Origin: Bacteroidota bacterium
GTDB lineage: Bacteria > Bacteroidota > Bacteroidia > Flavobacteriales > Flavobacteriaceae
Direction: 5' to 3'
DNA: 19,218 bases
NCBI GenBank assembly: GCA_021793135.1
Contig: JAJYTI010000019.1
Location: 1 to 19,218 of the forward strand
Positions 7,106 through 14,936 of this stretch are shown here, one piece after another. Each line of letters starts with the position of its first letter. Within the stretch, counting starts at the first letter, position 1. The notes below the pieces were generated by a model, which was not told where the DNA came from, ran no database searches, and saw only the letters and a list, made by a program, of their open reading frames with translations. The translations under genes and the position numbers were made by a program.

Positions 7106-8779
7106 TTATTTACTACTCATGGTAGCTAAAAACTCTTCATTGTTTTTTGTTTGCTTTATTCTATTGTGAATAAATTCGATAGCTTCTACTGGATTCATTT
7201 CTGATAAGTAGTTACGAAGTATCCACATTCTTTGGATTTCGTTTTCATCTAATAATAAATCATCTCGACGAGTACTAGATGCCATTAAATCTACTGCAGG
7301 GAAAATTCTACGATTAGAAATTCTGCGGTCTAATTGAAGCTCCATGTTACCCGTACCTTTAAACTCTTCAAAGATAACTTCATCCATTTTAGATCCGGTT
7401 TCAATTAATGCGGTTGCAATAATACTTAAAGATCCACCGTTTTCGATATTTCTAGCTGCTCCAAAGAATCGTTTAGGTTTATGAAGTGCATTAGCATCTA
7501 CACCACCACTTAATATTTTACCGCTTGCAGGCTGTACTGTGTTGTATGCCCTTGCTAGTCGAGTAATAGAGTCTAATAGAATCACTACATCATGACCAGA
7601 TTCTACAAGACGTTTAGCTTTCTCTATTACGATGTTGGCTACTCGAACGTGTTCGCTTGCTTCTTTATCAAAGGTTGAAGCGATTACTTCGCCATTTACG
7701 TTACGCTGCATGTCGGTAACTTCTTCTGGTCGTTCGTCTATTAATAGAATGATTTGGTATACTTCTGGGTGATTGGCAGCAATTCCATTTGCTATGTCTT
7801 TTAATAACATAGTCTTACCGGTTTTTGGTTGCGCTACAATCATACCACGTTGCCCTTTACCTATAGGAGCGAATAAATCGATAATTCTTGTCGATATGTT
7901 GCTTTGTCTTTCAGCAATTCTAAATCGTTCGTTAGGAAAAAGAGGGGTTAAATGTTCGAATGCAATTCGGTCGCGGATTTTGTCAGGATCTAATCCGTTT
8001 ATCTTGTTCACTTTGATGAGTGGGAAATATTTTTCTCCATCTTTTGGAGGTCGAACTTCACCAAGAACAGTGTCTCCTGTTTTTAGTCCGAAAAGTCTAA
8101 TTTGGGATTGCGATACATAAATATCGTCTGGTGAAGTTAGGTAGTTATAGTCACTTGATCTTAAAAAACCGTAACCATCTTGCATAATGTCAAGTACTCC
8201 TTCACTTTCTATAATACCATCAAACTCATAATCTGGTTCTCTGTAACGACTTCTTTTATCACGATTGTTTTGGTGCTTTTCATGTTTGTCATGCTTATCG
8301 TGTTTGTCGTTATGCTGTTTATTATCTTTTGTGTTGTGAGACTTGTTGTCTTTAGTATTGTGTCTTGACCCACGATTCGTTTTTTGATCTTGTTTCGCAT
8401 TTTTATGCGGATGAGACTGTTGTTTCTTTTTGTCGGAATCGTTTGTGTCTTTTGAATACTTCGTGTCGTGCTTAGCATCGTTTTTGGTATCGTGCTTCTT
8501 GCTTTGGTTAGATTCGTTGGCTGCTGGTTTTCTTGGTCGACCAGGCTTGCGTTTTGCACCATCGGAATGGTTTTTCTTCTTCGAATCTGTTTCTTCTTTT
8601 TTGGTAGGAAGTTCCTCGACAACTGCTTTTATAGATTTAGGATTTGCAGCTTGGAAATCAAGGATTTGGTACACCAAATCTAATTTTCTATAGCTTCTGA
8701 ACTTAGGAATGCCTAATGTCTTGGCAAGCTCTTGAAGTTCAGGAAGTTTTTTTTCTTTTAATTCTGAAATTTCGAACAT
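7106..8779 (-). CDS. rho: Transcription termination factor Rho, with a long charged insert
   Basis: Rho is the hexameric RNA helicase that ends untranslated transcripts. The 557-residue protein has an N-terminal Rho_N helical region (about 1-50). An OB-fold RNA-binding domain from about 190 carries DGYGFLRS (201-208). The ATPase core has Walker A AQPKTGKT (316-323), Walker B VVILLDSITR (398-407) and LSGGVDANAL (423-432). Between residues about 60 and 180 lies a Lys/His/Asp/Asn-rich low-complexity insert that makes the protein longer than the 419-residue E. coli enzyme. It repeats short units: KHDTK twice, HNTKDNK twice, DKH three times. Inserts at this place are known in Bacteroidota Rho. A 226-base gap lies upstream, but I could not fix a promoter. 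Confidence 0.97.
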   Translation of the reverse strand: MFEISELKEKKLPELQELAKTLGIPKFRSYRKLDLVYQILDFQAANPKSIKAVVEELPTKKEETDSKKKNHSDGAKRKPGRPRKPAANESNQSKKHDTKNDAKHDTKYSKDTNDSDKKKQQSHPHKNAKQDQKTNRGSRHNTKDNKSHNTKDNKQHNDKHDKHDKHEKHQNNRDKRSRYREPDYEFDGIIESEGVLDIMQDGYGFLRSSDYNYLTSPDDIYVSQSQIRLFGLKTGDTVLGEVRPPKDGEKYFPLIKVNKINGLDPDKIRDRIAFEHLTPLFPNERFRIAERQSNISTRIIDLFAPIGKGQRGMIVAQPKTGKTMLLKDIANGIAANHPEVYQIILLIDERPEEVTDMQRNVNGEVIASTFDKEASEHVRVANIVIEKAKRLVESGHDVVILLDSITRLARAYNTVQPASGKILSGGVDANALHKPKRFFGAARNIENGGSLSIIATALIETGSKMDEVIFEEFKGTGNMELQLDRRISNRRIFPAVDLMASSTRRDDLLLDENEIQRMWILRNYLSEMNPVEAIEFIHNRIKQTKNNEEFLATMSSK

Positions 8780-9000
8780 GTAAATTATTGGTTGTGGTAT
8801 TTAATTTAAGTTAAATAGGGATTGTTTATCAAGGTTTTGAATTGTTTAGTTGTCTAACTAACAAATTTTATTTTATGATAAAATATTACGAATGAGTAAT
8901 AAGTTGCAGGCAACTCAAATGAAGATAGTTATATTCTATATAGATGCAATTATACAACTTTTTTTTTGAATAGACATTTTTTCTTAAAAAAAGAAAAGAC
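8780..9000. other. Divergent intergenic region of rho and DUF4293; no gene seen
   Basis: No open frame of interest is visible. There are two small inverted repeats: TTAGTT-gtct-AACTAA (8846-8861), extendable to 9 bp with one bulged base, and AGTTGC-ag-GCAACT (8902-8915). On the minus strand AAAATTTG (8869-8862) is one mismatch from a -7 box and would give rho a leader of about 75 bases containing neither repeat in full. An AT-only hairpin, TTTTCTT with AAGAAAA, precedes the DUF4293 promoter. None of these is strong. Confidence 0.35.
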
Positions 9001-9008
9001 TATTTTTG
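9001..9008 (+). promoter_or_regulatory. Candidate -7 box for the DUF4293 gene
   Basis: TATTTTTG at 9001-9008 is an exact TAnnTTTG match. The -33 position 19 bases upstream (8979-8981) is TTT within a T-run. The expected start near 9014 gives a leader of about 20 bases and rules out the in-frame TTG at 9006 as start codon. Confidence 0.6.
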
Positions 9009-9032
9009 CAGGGAACGAATCAAAATAATATA

Positions 9033-9440
9033 ATGATACAGAGAATTCAGACCATTTATATGTTTATAGTTGCAATTATCATGATTGCTTTATATATTTG
9101 GTTCCCACAGTTCACGGGGGCTGATGGAGAAGTTGTTGTAGATAAAAACAGTTTATTGATTATAATTCCTATATTTGCATCCGTTATATTGGCAATTATA
9201 TCCATATTTAAATATAAAAACCGTCAAACGCAGTTTGTTTTAAACCGTTTGAATAGTTTGTTCATTTTCGCATTACTGGGAGTTTTCGTTTACGCGTCGC
9301 TAGGTGTATCTGGAGAGACTGAAGTTTCGAAGAAGGGTATAGGGCTTCTTCCTATTATTTCTATCGTGTTTTTAGTGCTGGCCAATAAGGCCATTCAAAA
9401 GGACGAGAGGCTCGTAAAATCTATGGATCGTTTACGATAA
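9033..9440 (+). CDS. DUF4293 family membrane protein
   Basis: This small integral membrane protein has no known function. With the start at ATG 9033 it is 135 residues and begins MIQRIQTIYM, the usual beginning of this Bacteroidota family as I remember it. It has four hydrophobic segments: about 8-25, 45-61, 77-92 and 103-119. The frame is open upstream to a TTG at 9006, but that codon is part of the -7 promoter box, so it cannot be the start. It is a single-gene unit, divergent from rho, with its own promoter and terminator. Nothing in the sequence suggests a catalytic role. Confidence 0.85.
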   Translation: MIQRIQTIYMFIVAIIMIALYIWFPQFTGADGEVVVDKNSLLIIIPIFASVILAIISIFKYKNRQTQFVLNRLNSLFIFALLGVFVYASLGVSGETEVSKKGIGLLPIISIVFLVLANKAIQKDERLVKSMDRLR

Positions 9441-9464
9441 ACCTAAATCTTAGTATATTAGTGC

Positions 9465-9503
9465 AAAAGCCCTCCTATTATTATGCCATATAGGAGGGTT
9501 TTT
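9465..9503. terminator. Two-way intrinsic terminator between DUF4293 and the phosphoesterase gene
   Basis: CCCTCCTAT (9470-9478) pairs with ATAGGAGGG (9490-9498) around an 11-base loop. It is flanked by AAAA on the left and five T on the right, so it can end transcripts from either side. It lies between the convergent stops at 9440 and 9510. Confidence 0.9.
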
Positions 9504-9509
9504 CTATTC

Positions 9510-10001
9510 TTACCTAGACCATTCGATTACTTCTAGGTTTTTAATAGTCTCTTTCTCAATCTCAAACCGTAGCATGGTTCTTACTTTATGAAAACCACTT
9601 TTACCCACTGCACCAGGGTTCATATGTAATAGTTGCCTTTTTTTATCAGGCATAACTTTTAATATATGAGAATGCCCCGATATAAATAATTTTGGTTTTT
9701 CTATATCTAAAGTTTGTCGGATGCCAGGAGAGTATCGCCCTGGGTACCCACCTATATGTGTCATCCATACTTTTACATTTTCTATTGTAAAGTTTTGTAC
9801 TTCGGGATAAGTAGAACGAATTTCGTGATTATCTATATTACCGTAAACTGCACGTAGTGGTTTTATTGCTTCTATAGCTTTTGTAACTTCTAAGTTGCCT
9901 ATATCTCCAGCGTGCCACACTTCATCTACGGTTCGAACATATTTTAAAATTGCTTCATCTATATAGCTATGTGTGTCACTAAGTAGAAGTATTTTTGTCA
10001 T
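9510..10001 (-). CDS. YfcE/MJ0936-type metallophosphoesterase
   Basis: This 163-residue cytoplasmic phosphodiesterase of the calcineurin-like superfamily has the full two-metal site. The residues are D9 and H11 (SDTH), D33 in HAGD, N55 in YGNID, H82 in WMTHIGG, and GHSH (109-112). It ends in the family pattern around HMNPGAVG (126-133). YfcE-type enzymes hydrolyse model phosphodiesters and the natural substrate is unsettled. It is a single gene, divergent from truA by about 100 bases and convergent with DUF4293. I could not find a convincing promoter for it. Confidence 0.93.
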   Translation of the reverse strand: MTKILLLSDTHSYIDEAILKYVRTVDEVWHAGDIGNLEVTKAIEAIKPLRAVYGNIDNHEIRSTYPEVQNFTIENVKVWMTHIGGYPGRYSPGIRQTLDIEKPKLFISGHSHILKVMPDKKRQLLHMNPGAVGKSGFHKVRTMLRFEIEKETIKNLEVIEWSR

Positions 10002-10070
10002 ATTAATGTTTTGATTTGTGGCTAGTTGCTAATATCTAACCGTAAAACAATTTTGTAGGTAGGTGTTTTG

Positions 10071-10078
10071 TATATTTG
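10071..10078 (+). promoter_or_regulatory. Candidate -7 box for truA and the ABC exporter gene
   Basis: TATATTTG at 10071-10078 is an exact match. The closest TTG upstream (10053-10055) gives a short 15-base spacer, so the -33 part is uncertain. The expected start near 10084 lies after the GTG at 10063 and before the TTG at 10102. Confidence 0.5.
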
Positions 10079-10101
10079 CTTTTTCAAAAATACAGTATTC
10101 T

Positions 10102-10857
10102 TTGCGATATTTTCTGGAAATAAGTTATAACGGAGCAGATTATCATGGTTGGCAAATTCAGCCAAATGCTATCACAGTGCAAGAGGTTTTACAAGAGAAG
10201 CTTTCTATTTTGTTGAGAGAGACAATCGAAGTGATAGGAGCAGGTAGAACCGATGCTGGGGTACATGCTAAGCAGATGTTTTTGCATTTAGATGTGGAGA
10301 AAGATTTAGGAGATTTGAAGCAGCTTTGTTTTCGATTAAACTCCTTTTTACCAAAAGATATTGCAGTGTGTCGAATATTGGAAGTTCCTAGGGATGCACA
10401 TGCAAGATTTGATGCGATTTCTAGAGAGTATCATTATCTAGTAAGCACACAAAAAGATCCTTTCTTATCGGGATTTGCATGGAATATCCGATCTTTAAAA
10501 TTAGATGTGGATGCGATGAATTTAGCAGCATCAAAATTATTAAAGCACACTTATTACAAGTGTTTTTCAAGATCGAATACCGATGTGCAAACGTATGATT
10601 GTACGATATCCAAAGCGATATGGGTAGAAGATAATAATGTGTTGCGATTTGAAGTTGTTGCAAATAGATTCTTACGTAATATGGTGCGAGCTATGGTAGG
10701 AACTTTGATAGAAGTAGGTAAAGGAAATTGTACGCAAGAAGAATTTGAAGCTATTTTAAATAGTGGTGATAGAAAAAAAGCAGGAGCTTCTGCTCCAGCG
10801 CATGGATTATACTTGTATAAAATAGTATATCCAGAAGAAATTATAAGTAGTAGATGA
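10102..10857 (+). CDS. truA: tRNA pseudouridine(38-40) synthase TruA
   Basis: It converts uridine to pseudouridine at positions 38-40 in the anticodon arm of many tRNAs. I place the start at TTG 10102, giving 251 residues beginning MRYFLEISYNGADYHGW, the normal TruA beginning. The frame opens further upstream at GTG 10063, but that lies before the probable transcription start and adds residues unlike the family. There is no in-frame ATG nearby. The catalytic Asp is D51 in GAGRTDAGVHA. The C-terminal half includes the conserved FLRNMVRAMVGTLIEVG stretch. Its TGA overlaps the ATG of the ABC transporter gene by 4 bases (ATGA), so the two are translationally coupled. Confidence 0.94.
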   Translation: MRYFLEISYNGADYHGWQIQPNAITVQEVLQEKLSILLRETIEVIGAGRTDAGVHAKQMFLHLDVEKDLGDLKQLCFRLNSFLPKDIAVCRILEVPRDAHARFDAISREYHYLVSTQKDPFLSGFAWNIRSLKLDVDAMNLAASKLLKHTYYKCFSRSNTDVQTYDCTISKAIWVEDNNVLRFEVVANRFLRNMVRAMVGTLIEVGKGNCTQEEFEAILNSGDRKKAGASAPAHGLYLYKIVYPEEIISSR

Positions 10858-12617
10858 AAGAGGTAGGAAAAGCATTTGATTTTAAATTATTTAAAAGGCT
10901 GTTGAAATATGCACAAAATTATCGTCTTGTGTTTTATTTCGTGGCTTTTACGGCTGTCGCCATATCTGGAGTTGCCATACTACGCCCTTATTTATTACAA
11001 CTTACCATAGATGGTCCTATAAAAGAAAAAGAACCGAATGCCTTATTGATTTTCATAATTCTTATGATTGGGGCATTACTTTTAGAAGTATTATTTCAAT
11101 TAGCTTTTATTTTTTATGCCAATTGGCTTGGTCAAAATGTTATTCGCGATATACGAAATGATTTGTTCAAGCGAATGCTGAATTTTAAAATGAAGTATTT
11201 TGATAATAGTGCTGTAGGACGGCTAACAACGCGTACTGTAAATGATATAGAGACTATTTCTAGTATTTTTAGTGAAGGACTGTTTGTTATTATCAGCGAC
11301 TTATTAAAGATGTTGGTTGTTGCTGGTTTTATGATGTTTAAAAGTTGGAGGCTAAGCTTGATAGTCTTTGCGATAATGCCACTTATATTATACGCTACAA
11401 GATTGTTTCAACGTGCCATGAAGGTTGCTTTTGAAGAGGTTCGTAATCAAGTAGCTAATCTTAATTCTTTTGTACAAGAACGTATTACGGGAATGAAAAT
11501 CGTTCAGCTATTTACAAGAGAAAAGATTGAGTATGATACCTTTAAAGAAATAAATGAAAAGCATAAAAAAGCTTGGATTAAAACGGTTTGGTATAACTCT
11601 ATTTATTTTCCAATTGCCGAACTGTCCTCTAGTATTGCATTAGGTCTTGTAGTGTGGTATGGCGGATTAAATGCTTTAGGTGGAGGAGTAGTTTCTTTGG
11701 GTATTATTACTGCTTTTATAGACTTAACACAAATCCTTTTTAGACCGCTCCGACAAATTGCCGATAAGTTTAACACGTTACAAATGGGGATGGTAGCAGC
11801 CAATAGAGTATTTGGTATATTAGATACAGAAGCTAGTATTCCTGATACAGGAACTAAGGTGTTAGGTAGAACCACTGGAGTAATTAGTTTTGAGGATGTG
11901 TATTTTGGATACAATGAAGATACTATGGTGTTGAAAGGAGTGTCTTTTACAGTACAACCGGGAGAAACACTTGCAATTGTAGGCGCTACAGGGGCGGGTA
12001 AATCTACTATTATCAATTTGCTATCTAGATTTTATGAAATTAATAGTGGAACAATTAAAATAAATAACATACCTATCCAAGAATATACTTTATCTTCTTT
12101 ACGAAAAGAAATAGCTGTAGTATTACAAGATGTTATGCTTTTTGCTGATTCTATATTGAATAATATTACACTAAATAATGCTGATATAACGGAAGAGGAG
12201 GTGTATGAAGCAGCAAAGGCTATAGGAGTATCTGAGTTTATTGAGAGCCTTCCGAATGGATTCCAATATAATGTAAAAGAACGTGGAACCATGTTGTCTT
12301 CTGGACAACGACAGCTTATTTCTTTTTTACGAGCTTATGTAAATAAACCAAGTATTTTAATATTAGATGAAGCAACATCGTCTATAGACTCTTATTCAGA
12401 AGAACTTATACAAATTGCCACAGAAAGAATAACTCGAGGTAGAACTTCTATTGTTATTGCACATAGGTTAGCTACAATTCAGAAAGCAGATAAAATTTTA
12501 GTTATGGATGCTGGTAAAGTTGTGGAAATGGGTACACACGAGGAGTTGTTAAAGAAAGAAGGAGGCTATTATAGAAAGCTTTATGAAGTTCAATTTCTTG
12601 CCGAAGTAAAAGAATAA
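10854..12617 (+). CDS. ABC exporter, fused permease and ATPase (MsbA/LmrA type)
   Basis: This 587-residue half-transporter should work as a homodimer, or as a dimer with an unlinked partner, moving a lipid or hydrophobic compound outward. Residues 1-330 hold six membrane segments (ABC_membrane domain). The ATPase half has Walker A GATGAGKST (377-385), Q-loop Q425, signature LSSGQ (481-485), Walker B ILILDEATS (501-509) with E506, and H-loop H537. All catalytic residues are present, so it should be active. The substrate cannot be told; MsbA-like lipid transport is one option and drug export another. It overlaps truA by 4 bases and ends 6 bases from the convergent cdaA stop, with no strong terminator between them. 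Confidence 0.93.
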   Translation: MKEVGKAFDFKLFKRLLKYAQNYRLVFYFVAFTAVAISGVAILRPYLLQLTIDGPIKEKEPNALLIFIILMIGALLLEVLFQLAFIFYANWLGQNVIRDIRNDLFKRMLNFKMKYFDNSAVGRLTTRTVNDIETISSIFSEGLFVIISDLLKMLVVAGFMMFKSWRLSLIVFAIMPLILYATRLFQRAMKVAFEEVRNQVANLNSFVQERITGMKIVQLFTREKIEYDTFKEINEKHKKAWIKTVWYNSIYFPIAELSSSIALGLVVWYGGLNALGGGVVSLGIITAFIDLTQILFRPLRQIADKFNTLQMGMVAANRVFGILDTEASIPDTGTKVLGRTTGVISFEDVYFGYNEDTMVLKGVSFTVQPGETLAIVGATGAGKSTIINLLSRFYEINSGTIKINNIPIQEYTLSSLRKEIAVVLQDVMLFADSILNNITLNNADITEEEVYEAAKAIGVSEFIESLPNGFQYNVKERGTMLSSGQRQLISFLRAYVNKPSILILDEATSSIDSYSEELIQIATERITRGRTSIVIAHRLATIQKADKILVMDAGKVVEMGTHEELLKKEGGYYRKLYEVQFLAEVKE

Positions 12618-12623
12618 TTAATG

Positions 12624-13409
12624 TTATTCCGCAGTATTTAAATCGCGATTGATAATTCTTTTTAAATCATCATGATTTTCGAAAATCACAAAATCACCTT
12701 CTCTAAAATAAGATATTTGGCCATTCTCTTCAGAAACCACTAAACATACAGCATCGGTTTTTTCAGAAATACCTAAAGCAGCCCTATGTCGTAAACCAAA
12801 TCTTAATGGAATACTACGATCTTCCGATACAGGAAGAATTACTCGAGTGGCGGTAATTCTATCACCTTCAACTATCATGGCACCATCATGCAAAGGACTA
12901 TTTGGATAAAATACACTTTCTATAATTGGTTGGTTAAGAGCAATATCCATACTGTCTCCAGACGTTTTAATAAAATCTAGGCTGTTGTTTCTTTTTATTA
13001 CAATTAGTGCTCCGGTATTTGTGCTTGCTAGTTTTTTACAAGTATCTACAAGAACAGGTGCAATGCTATAAAAACCGTCTTCTTCTTTTGAGAATAAATT
13101 GAATTTACGGAGCCATTTTATTTTAGAAGTAAAATTTGTGGTTCCTATAACCAATAGGAATCTTCGAATTTCTTGTTGGAAAACTACAATTAATGCAAAC
13201 ATTCCTACTCCTAAAAACCCTCCAAGTATTTTGCTAAAGAGCTCCATCTCTAATAGCTCTGTAAGCATCCACACAACATATAGAATAACAATACCAATAA
13301 ATATCTGAATAGCCGCAGTGCCTTTTACCAACTTATATACATGAAATAAGAGGAAGGCAACCAGAAAGATATCTATAAGGTCTATTATTCTAATGTTTAA
13401 AAAATCCAA
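12624..13409 (-). CDS. cdaA: Diadenylate cyclase CdaA (c-di-AMP synthase)
   Basis: It condenses two ATP into cyclic di-AMP, a second messenger that in other bacteria controls potassium uptake and osmotic balance. The 261-residue protein has three membrane helices in the first 90 residues (about 8-28, 35-52, 62-88), then the DisA_N catalytic domain. That domain has DGA (175-177, in SPLHDGAMIV) and RHR (207-209, in LRHRAALG). Both catalytic motifs are intact. The usual Firmicutes neighbours cdaR and glmM are absent. It lies 50 bases downstream of folP on the same strand with no clear promoter between them, so folP-cdaA is probably one transcript. Confidence 0.95.
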   Translation of the reverse strand: MDFLNIRIIDLIDIFLVAFLLFHVYKLVKGTAAIQIFIGIVILYVVWMLTELLEMELFSKILGGFLGVGMFALIVVFQQEIRRFLLVIGTTNFTSKIKWLRKFNLFSKEEDGFYSIAPVLVDTCKKLASTNTGALIVIKRNNSLDFIKTSGDSMDIALNQPIIESVFYPNSPLHDGAMIVEGDRITATRVILPVSEDRSIPLRFGLRHRAALGISEKTDAVCLVVSEENGQISYFREGDFVIFENHDDLKRIINRDLNTAE

Positions 13410-13459
13410 GTCTTTAAAGGTGTTTCAGGTTTTTATTATATTAATTCTGCAATGTAAAT

Positions 13460-14341
13460 TTATACATTTTCCCTAAATGAAGGTAGCTCTTGCATAAGTT
13501 GTATGCATTCTATAGCTTCTTTCACATCATGTACTCGAAGTATATTGCTACCACGCTGTAAGGCAATGGCATGAAGTAGAGTAGTGCCATTTAAAGCTTC
13601 ATCAGGTAGGATGTTTAGGGTTTTATAAATCATGGATTTTCTAGAAATTCCAGTAAGAATAGGAGTGTTTAGTTTTTTAAAAACATCTAATTGATCTAGT
13701 AACTCATAATTTTGTTCTCTAGTTTTAGCAAAACCAAAACCTAAATCAATTATCACATCGTCTATACCTAGTGCTCTAGCTTTTGCTATACGTTCTGTAA
13801 AATAATAAAAAATGTCAGTTATTAAGTTTTTATACTCTGTGTTTTTGCTGTCTTGCATCGTTTTAGGTGTACCACGCATATGCATCATGATATAGGGAAC
13901 TTTTAAACTCGCTACAGTCCTCAGCATATTCTCATCTAAATGTCCAGCCGAAATATCATTTATCATTGCTGCGCCATGTTCGATAGATTCTTTAGCCACA
14001 TTGCTTCGATATGTGTCTACCGAGATTAATGTCTCTGGAAATCGTTTTAAGATAGCTTCTATAGCAGGTAAAACTCTTTGTAATTCTTCATCTTCTGAGA
14101 CGTCTTTGGCCTGCCAGGAGCTATATCCGCCAATATCTAGAAAAGTGGCACCATCTGTTAACATCTGCTCTGCACGATGTAAAATACTATCCGTGTCTTT
14201 TGGTTTTTTTCCGTCATAAAAAGAGTCGGGAGTAGTATTTATTATACCCATTACTCTTGGTATGCTAAAATCTATTAGTGTACCTTTGCAGTTAAGTGAT
14301 TTCAATTTTATATATTGCTTTATCCAAAGCGAAATGTACAT
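13460..14341 (-). CDS. folP: Dihydropteroate synthase, unusual substrate loop
   Basis: It joins p-aminobenzoate to dihydropterin pyrophosphate in folate synthesis and is the sulfonamide target. Conserved parts are MGIINTTPDSFYDG (31-44) with N35, SVDTYRSNVA (107-116), NDISAG (128-133), DLGFGFAKT (199-207), SRKSM (233-237) with K235, and RVHDV (269-273). Loop 2, normally DIGxxSxRPG, reads DIGGYSSWQAKD here, so the Arg-Pro-Gly is missing and the loop seems one residue short. The reading frame is intact on both sides. ATG 14341 gives 293 residues. A TTG at 14305 (MKSLNCKG) fits the usual N-terminus better and would lie after a near-match -7 box, so the true start may be there. Confidence 0.93.
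   Translation of the reverse strand: MYISLWIKQYIKLKSLNCKGTLIDFSIPRVMGIINTTPDSFYDGKKPKDTDSILHRAEQMLTDGATFLDIGGYSSWQAKDVSEDEELQRVLPAIEAILKRFPETLISVDTYRSNVAKESIEHGAAMINDISAGHLDENMLRTVASLKVPYIMMHMRGTPKTMQDSKNTEYKNLITDIFYYFTERIAKARALGIDDVIIDLGFGFAKTREQNYELLDQLDVFKKLNTPILTGISRKSMIYKTLNILPDEALNGTTLLHAIALQRGSNILRVHDVKEAIECIQLMQELPSFRENV
14257..14288 (+). promoter_or_regulatory. Candidate promoter of the DUF1599-to-clpS operon, inside folP
   Basis: TTG (14257-14259), a 21-base spacer and an exact TACCTTTG box (14281-14288) lie in the start of folP on the opposite strand. The predicted start near 14294 gives a leader of about 64 bases. No better match lies in the 16-base gap between the two genes. Confidence 0.45.
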
Positions 14342-14363
14342 AAAATTTAATAGTTAAATGCAA
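14331..14363 (-). promoter_or_regulatory. Possible folP promoter over its annotated ATG
   Basis: The minus strand reads TACATTTC (14338-14331), one mismatch from TAnnTTTG, directly after the folP ATG (14341-14339). A TTG at 14363-14361 lies 22 bases upstream. If real, it would force translation to begin at TTG 14305. The evidence is thin. Confidence 0.25.
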
Positions 14364-14915
14364 AAAACTTCCAAACAATACGATGCGATTATAGATACAT
14401 GTCGCAAATTGTTTCGTTCTAAAATGCAAGATTACGGTTGTGCATGGCGAATTTTAAGACTTCCATCATTAACCGATCAGATTTTTATCAAAGCACAACG
14501 TATACGTGGGCTACAAGAAAATACAGAGCAACGTGTAAAAGAAAATCAAGACGTAGAGTTTATTGGAATTATAAATTATTCGGTGATGGCGTTGATTCAG
14601 ATGGAATTAGGAGTGGCCGAACAACCGGATTTAGATAATAAGCACGCGGCGCAACTTTACGATAAACATGTGCAAATTTCTAAGGAACTTATGGAAGATA
14701 AAAACCATGATTATGGTGAAGCATGGAGAGATTTGCGTGTTAGTTCATTAACCGATTTAATTTTGCAAAAATTATATCGAGTAAAGCAAATTGAAAATAA
14801 TAAAGGAAAGACCGTTGTTTCTGAAGGAATAGATGCGAACTACCAAGATATAATAAATTATGCAGTTTTTGCGCTAATACATTTGGAGGAACAACAAAGT
14901 AAAGAAGTTAATTAA
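14358..14915 (+). CDS. DUF1599 family protein with two tandem domain copies
   Basis: The function of this 185-residue soluble protein is unknown. It contains two copies of one domain, at about 8-84 and 101-178. Each has DYGxAWR (25-31, 118-124), SLTD (37-40, 130-133), a basic helix, and IINYxVxALI plus an acidic residue (71-80, 165-174). The all-helical pattern with repeated acidic residues recalls MazG-like nucleotide pyrophosphohydrolases, but I do not see the exact catalytic signature. I recall DUF1599 also being called a nucleotide-modification-associated domain. It is first in a tight six-gene operon, divergent from folP by 16 bases and 21 bases before the DoxX-type gene. Confidence 0.85.
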   Translation: MQKTSKQYDAIIDTCRKLFRSKMQDYGCAWRILRLPSLTDQIFIKAQRIRGLQENTEQRVKENQDVEFIGIINYSVMALIQMELGVAEQPDLDNKHAAQLYDKHVQISKELMEDKNHDYGEAWRDLRVSSLTDLILQKLYRVKQIENNKGKTVVSEGIDANYQDIINYAVFALIHLEEQQSKEVN

Positions 14916-14936
14916 TAACCATAAAAAAATATTTAG

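Noticed and set aside
8269..8400. Short tandem-like repeats that could suggest a CRISPR or satellite
   Set aside because: The units are irregular, lack spacers and simply encode repeated DKH and HNTKDNK residues of Rho.
8209..8622. Long alternative frame in the same direction over the low-complexity part of rho
   Set aside because: It is the shifted reading of the Lys/His/Asp-rich insert. It has no family resemblance, and a frameshift is ruled out because Rho reads through intact on both sides.
9006..9032. TTG 9006 as the start of the DUF4293 gene
   Set aside because: The codon is part of the TATTTTTG promoter box, and the added residues do not belong to the family; ATG 9033 fits.
12612..12629. 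Inverted repeat GAATAA-ttaatg-TTATTC between the convergent ABC exporter and cdaA stops as a terminator
   Set aside because: Only 6 bp, almost all A-T, and no T-run follows on either strand. The terminator, if any, was not found.
13451..13468. Palindrome AATGTA-aattta-TACATT over the folP stop
   Set aside because: Short and A/T-rich with no U-tract. It may be chance in an AT-rich genome and is not a convincing operator or terminator.
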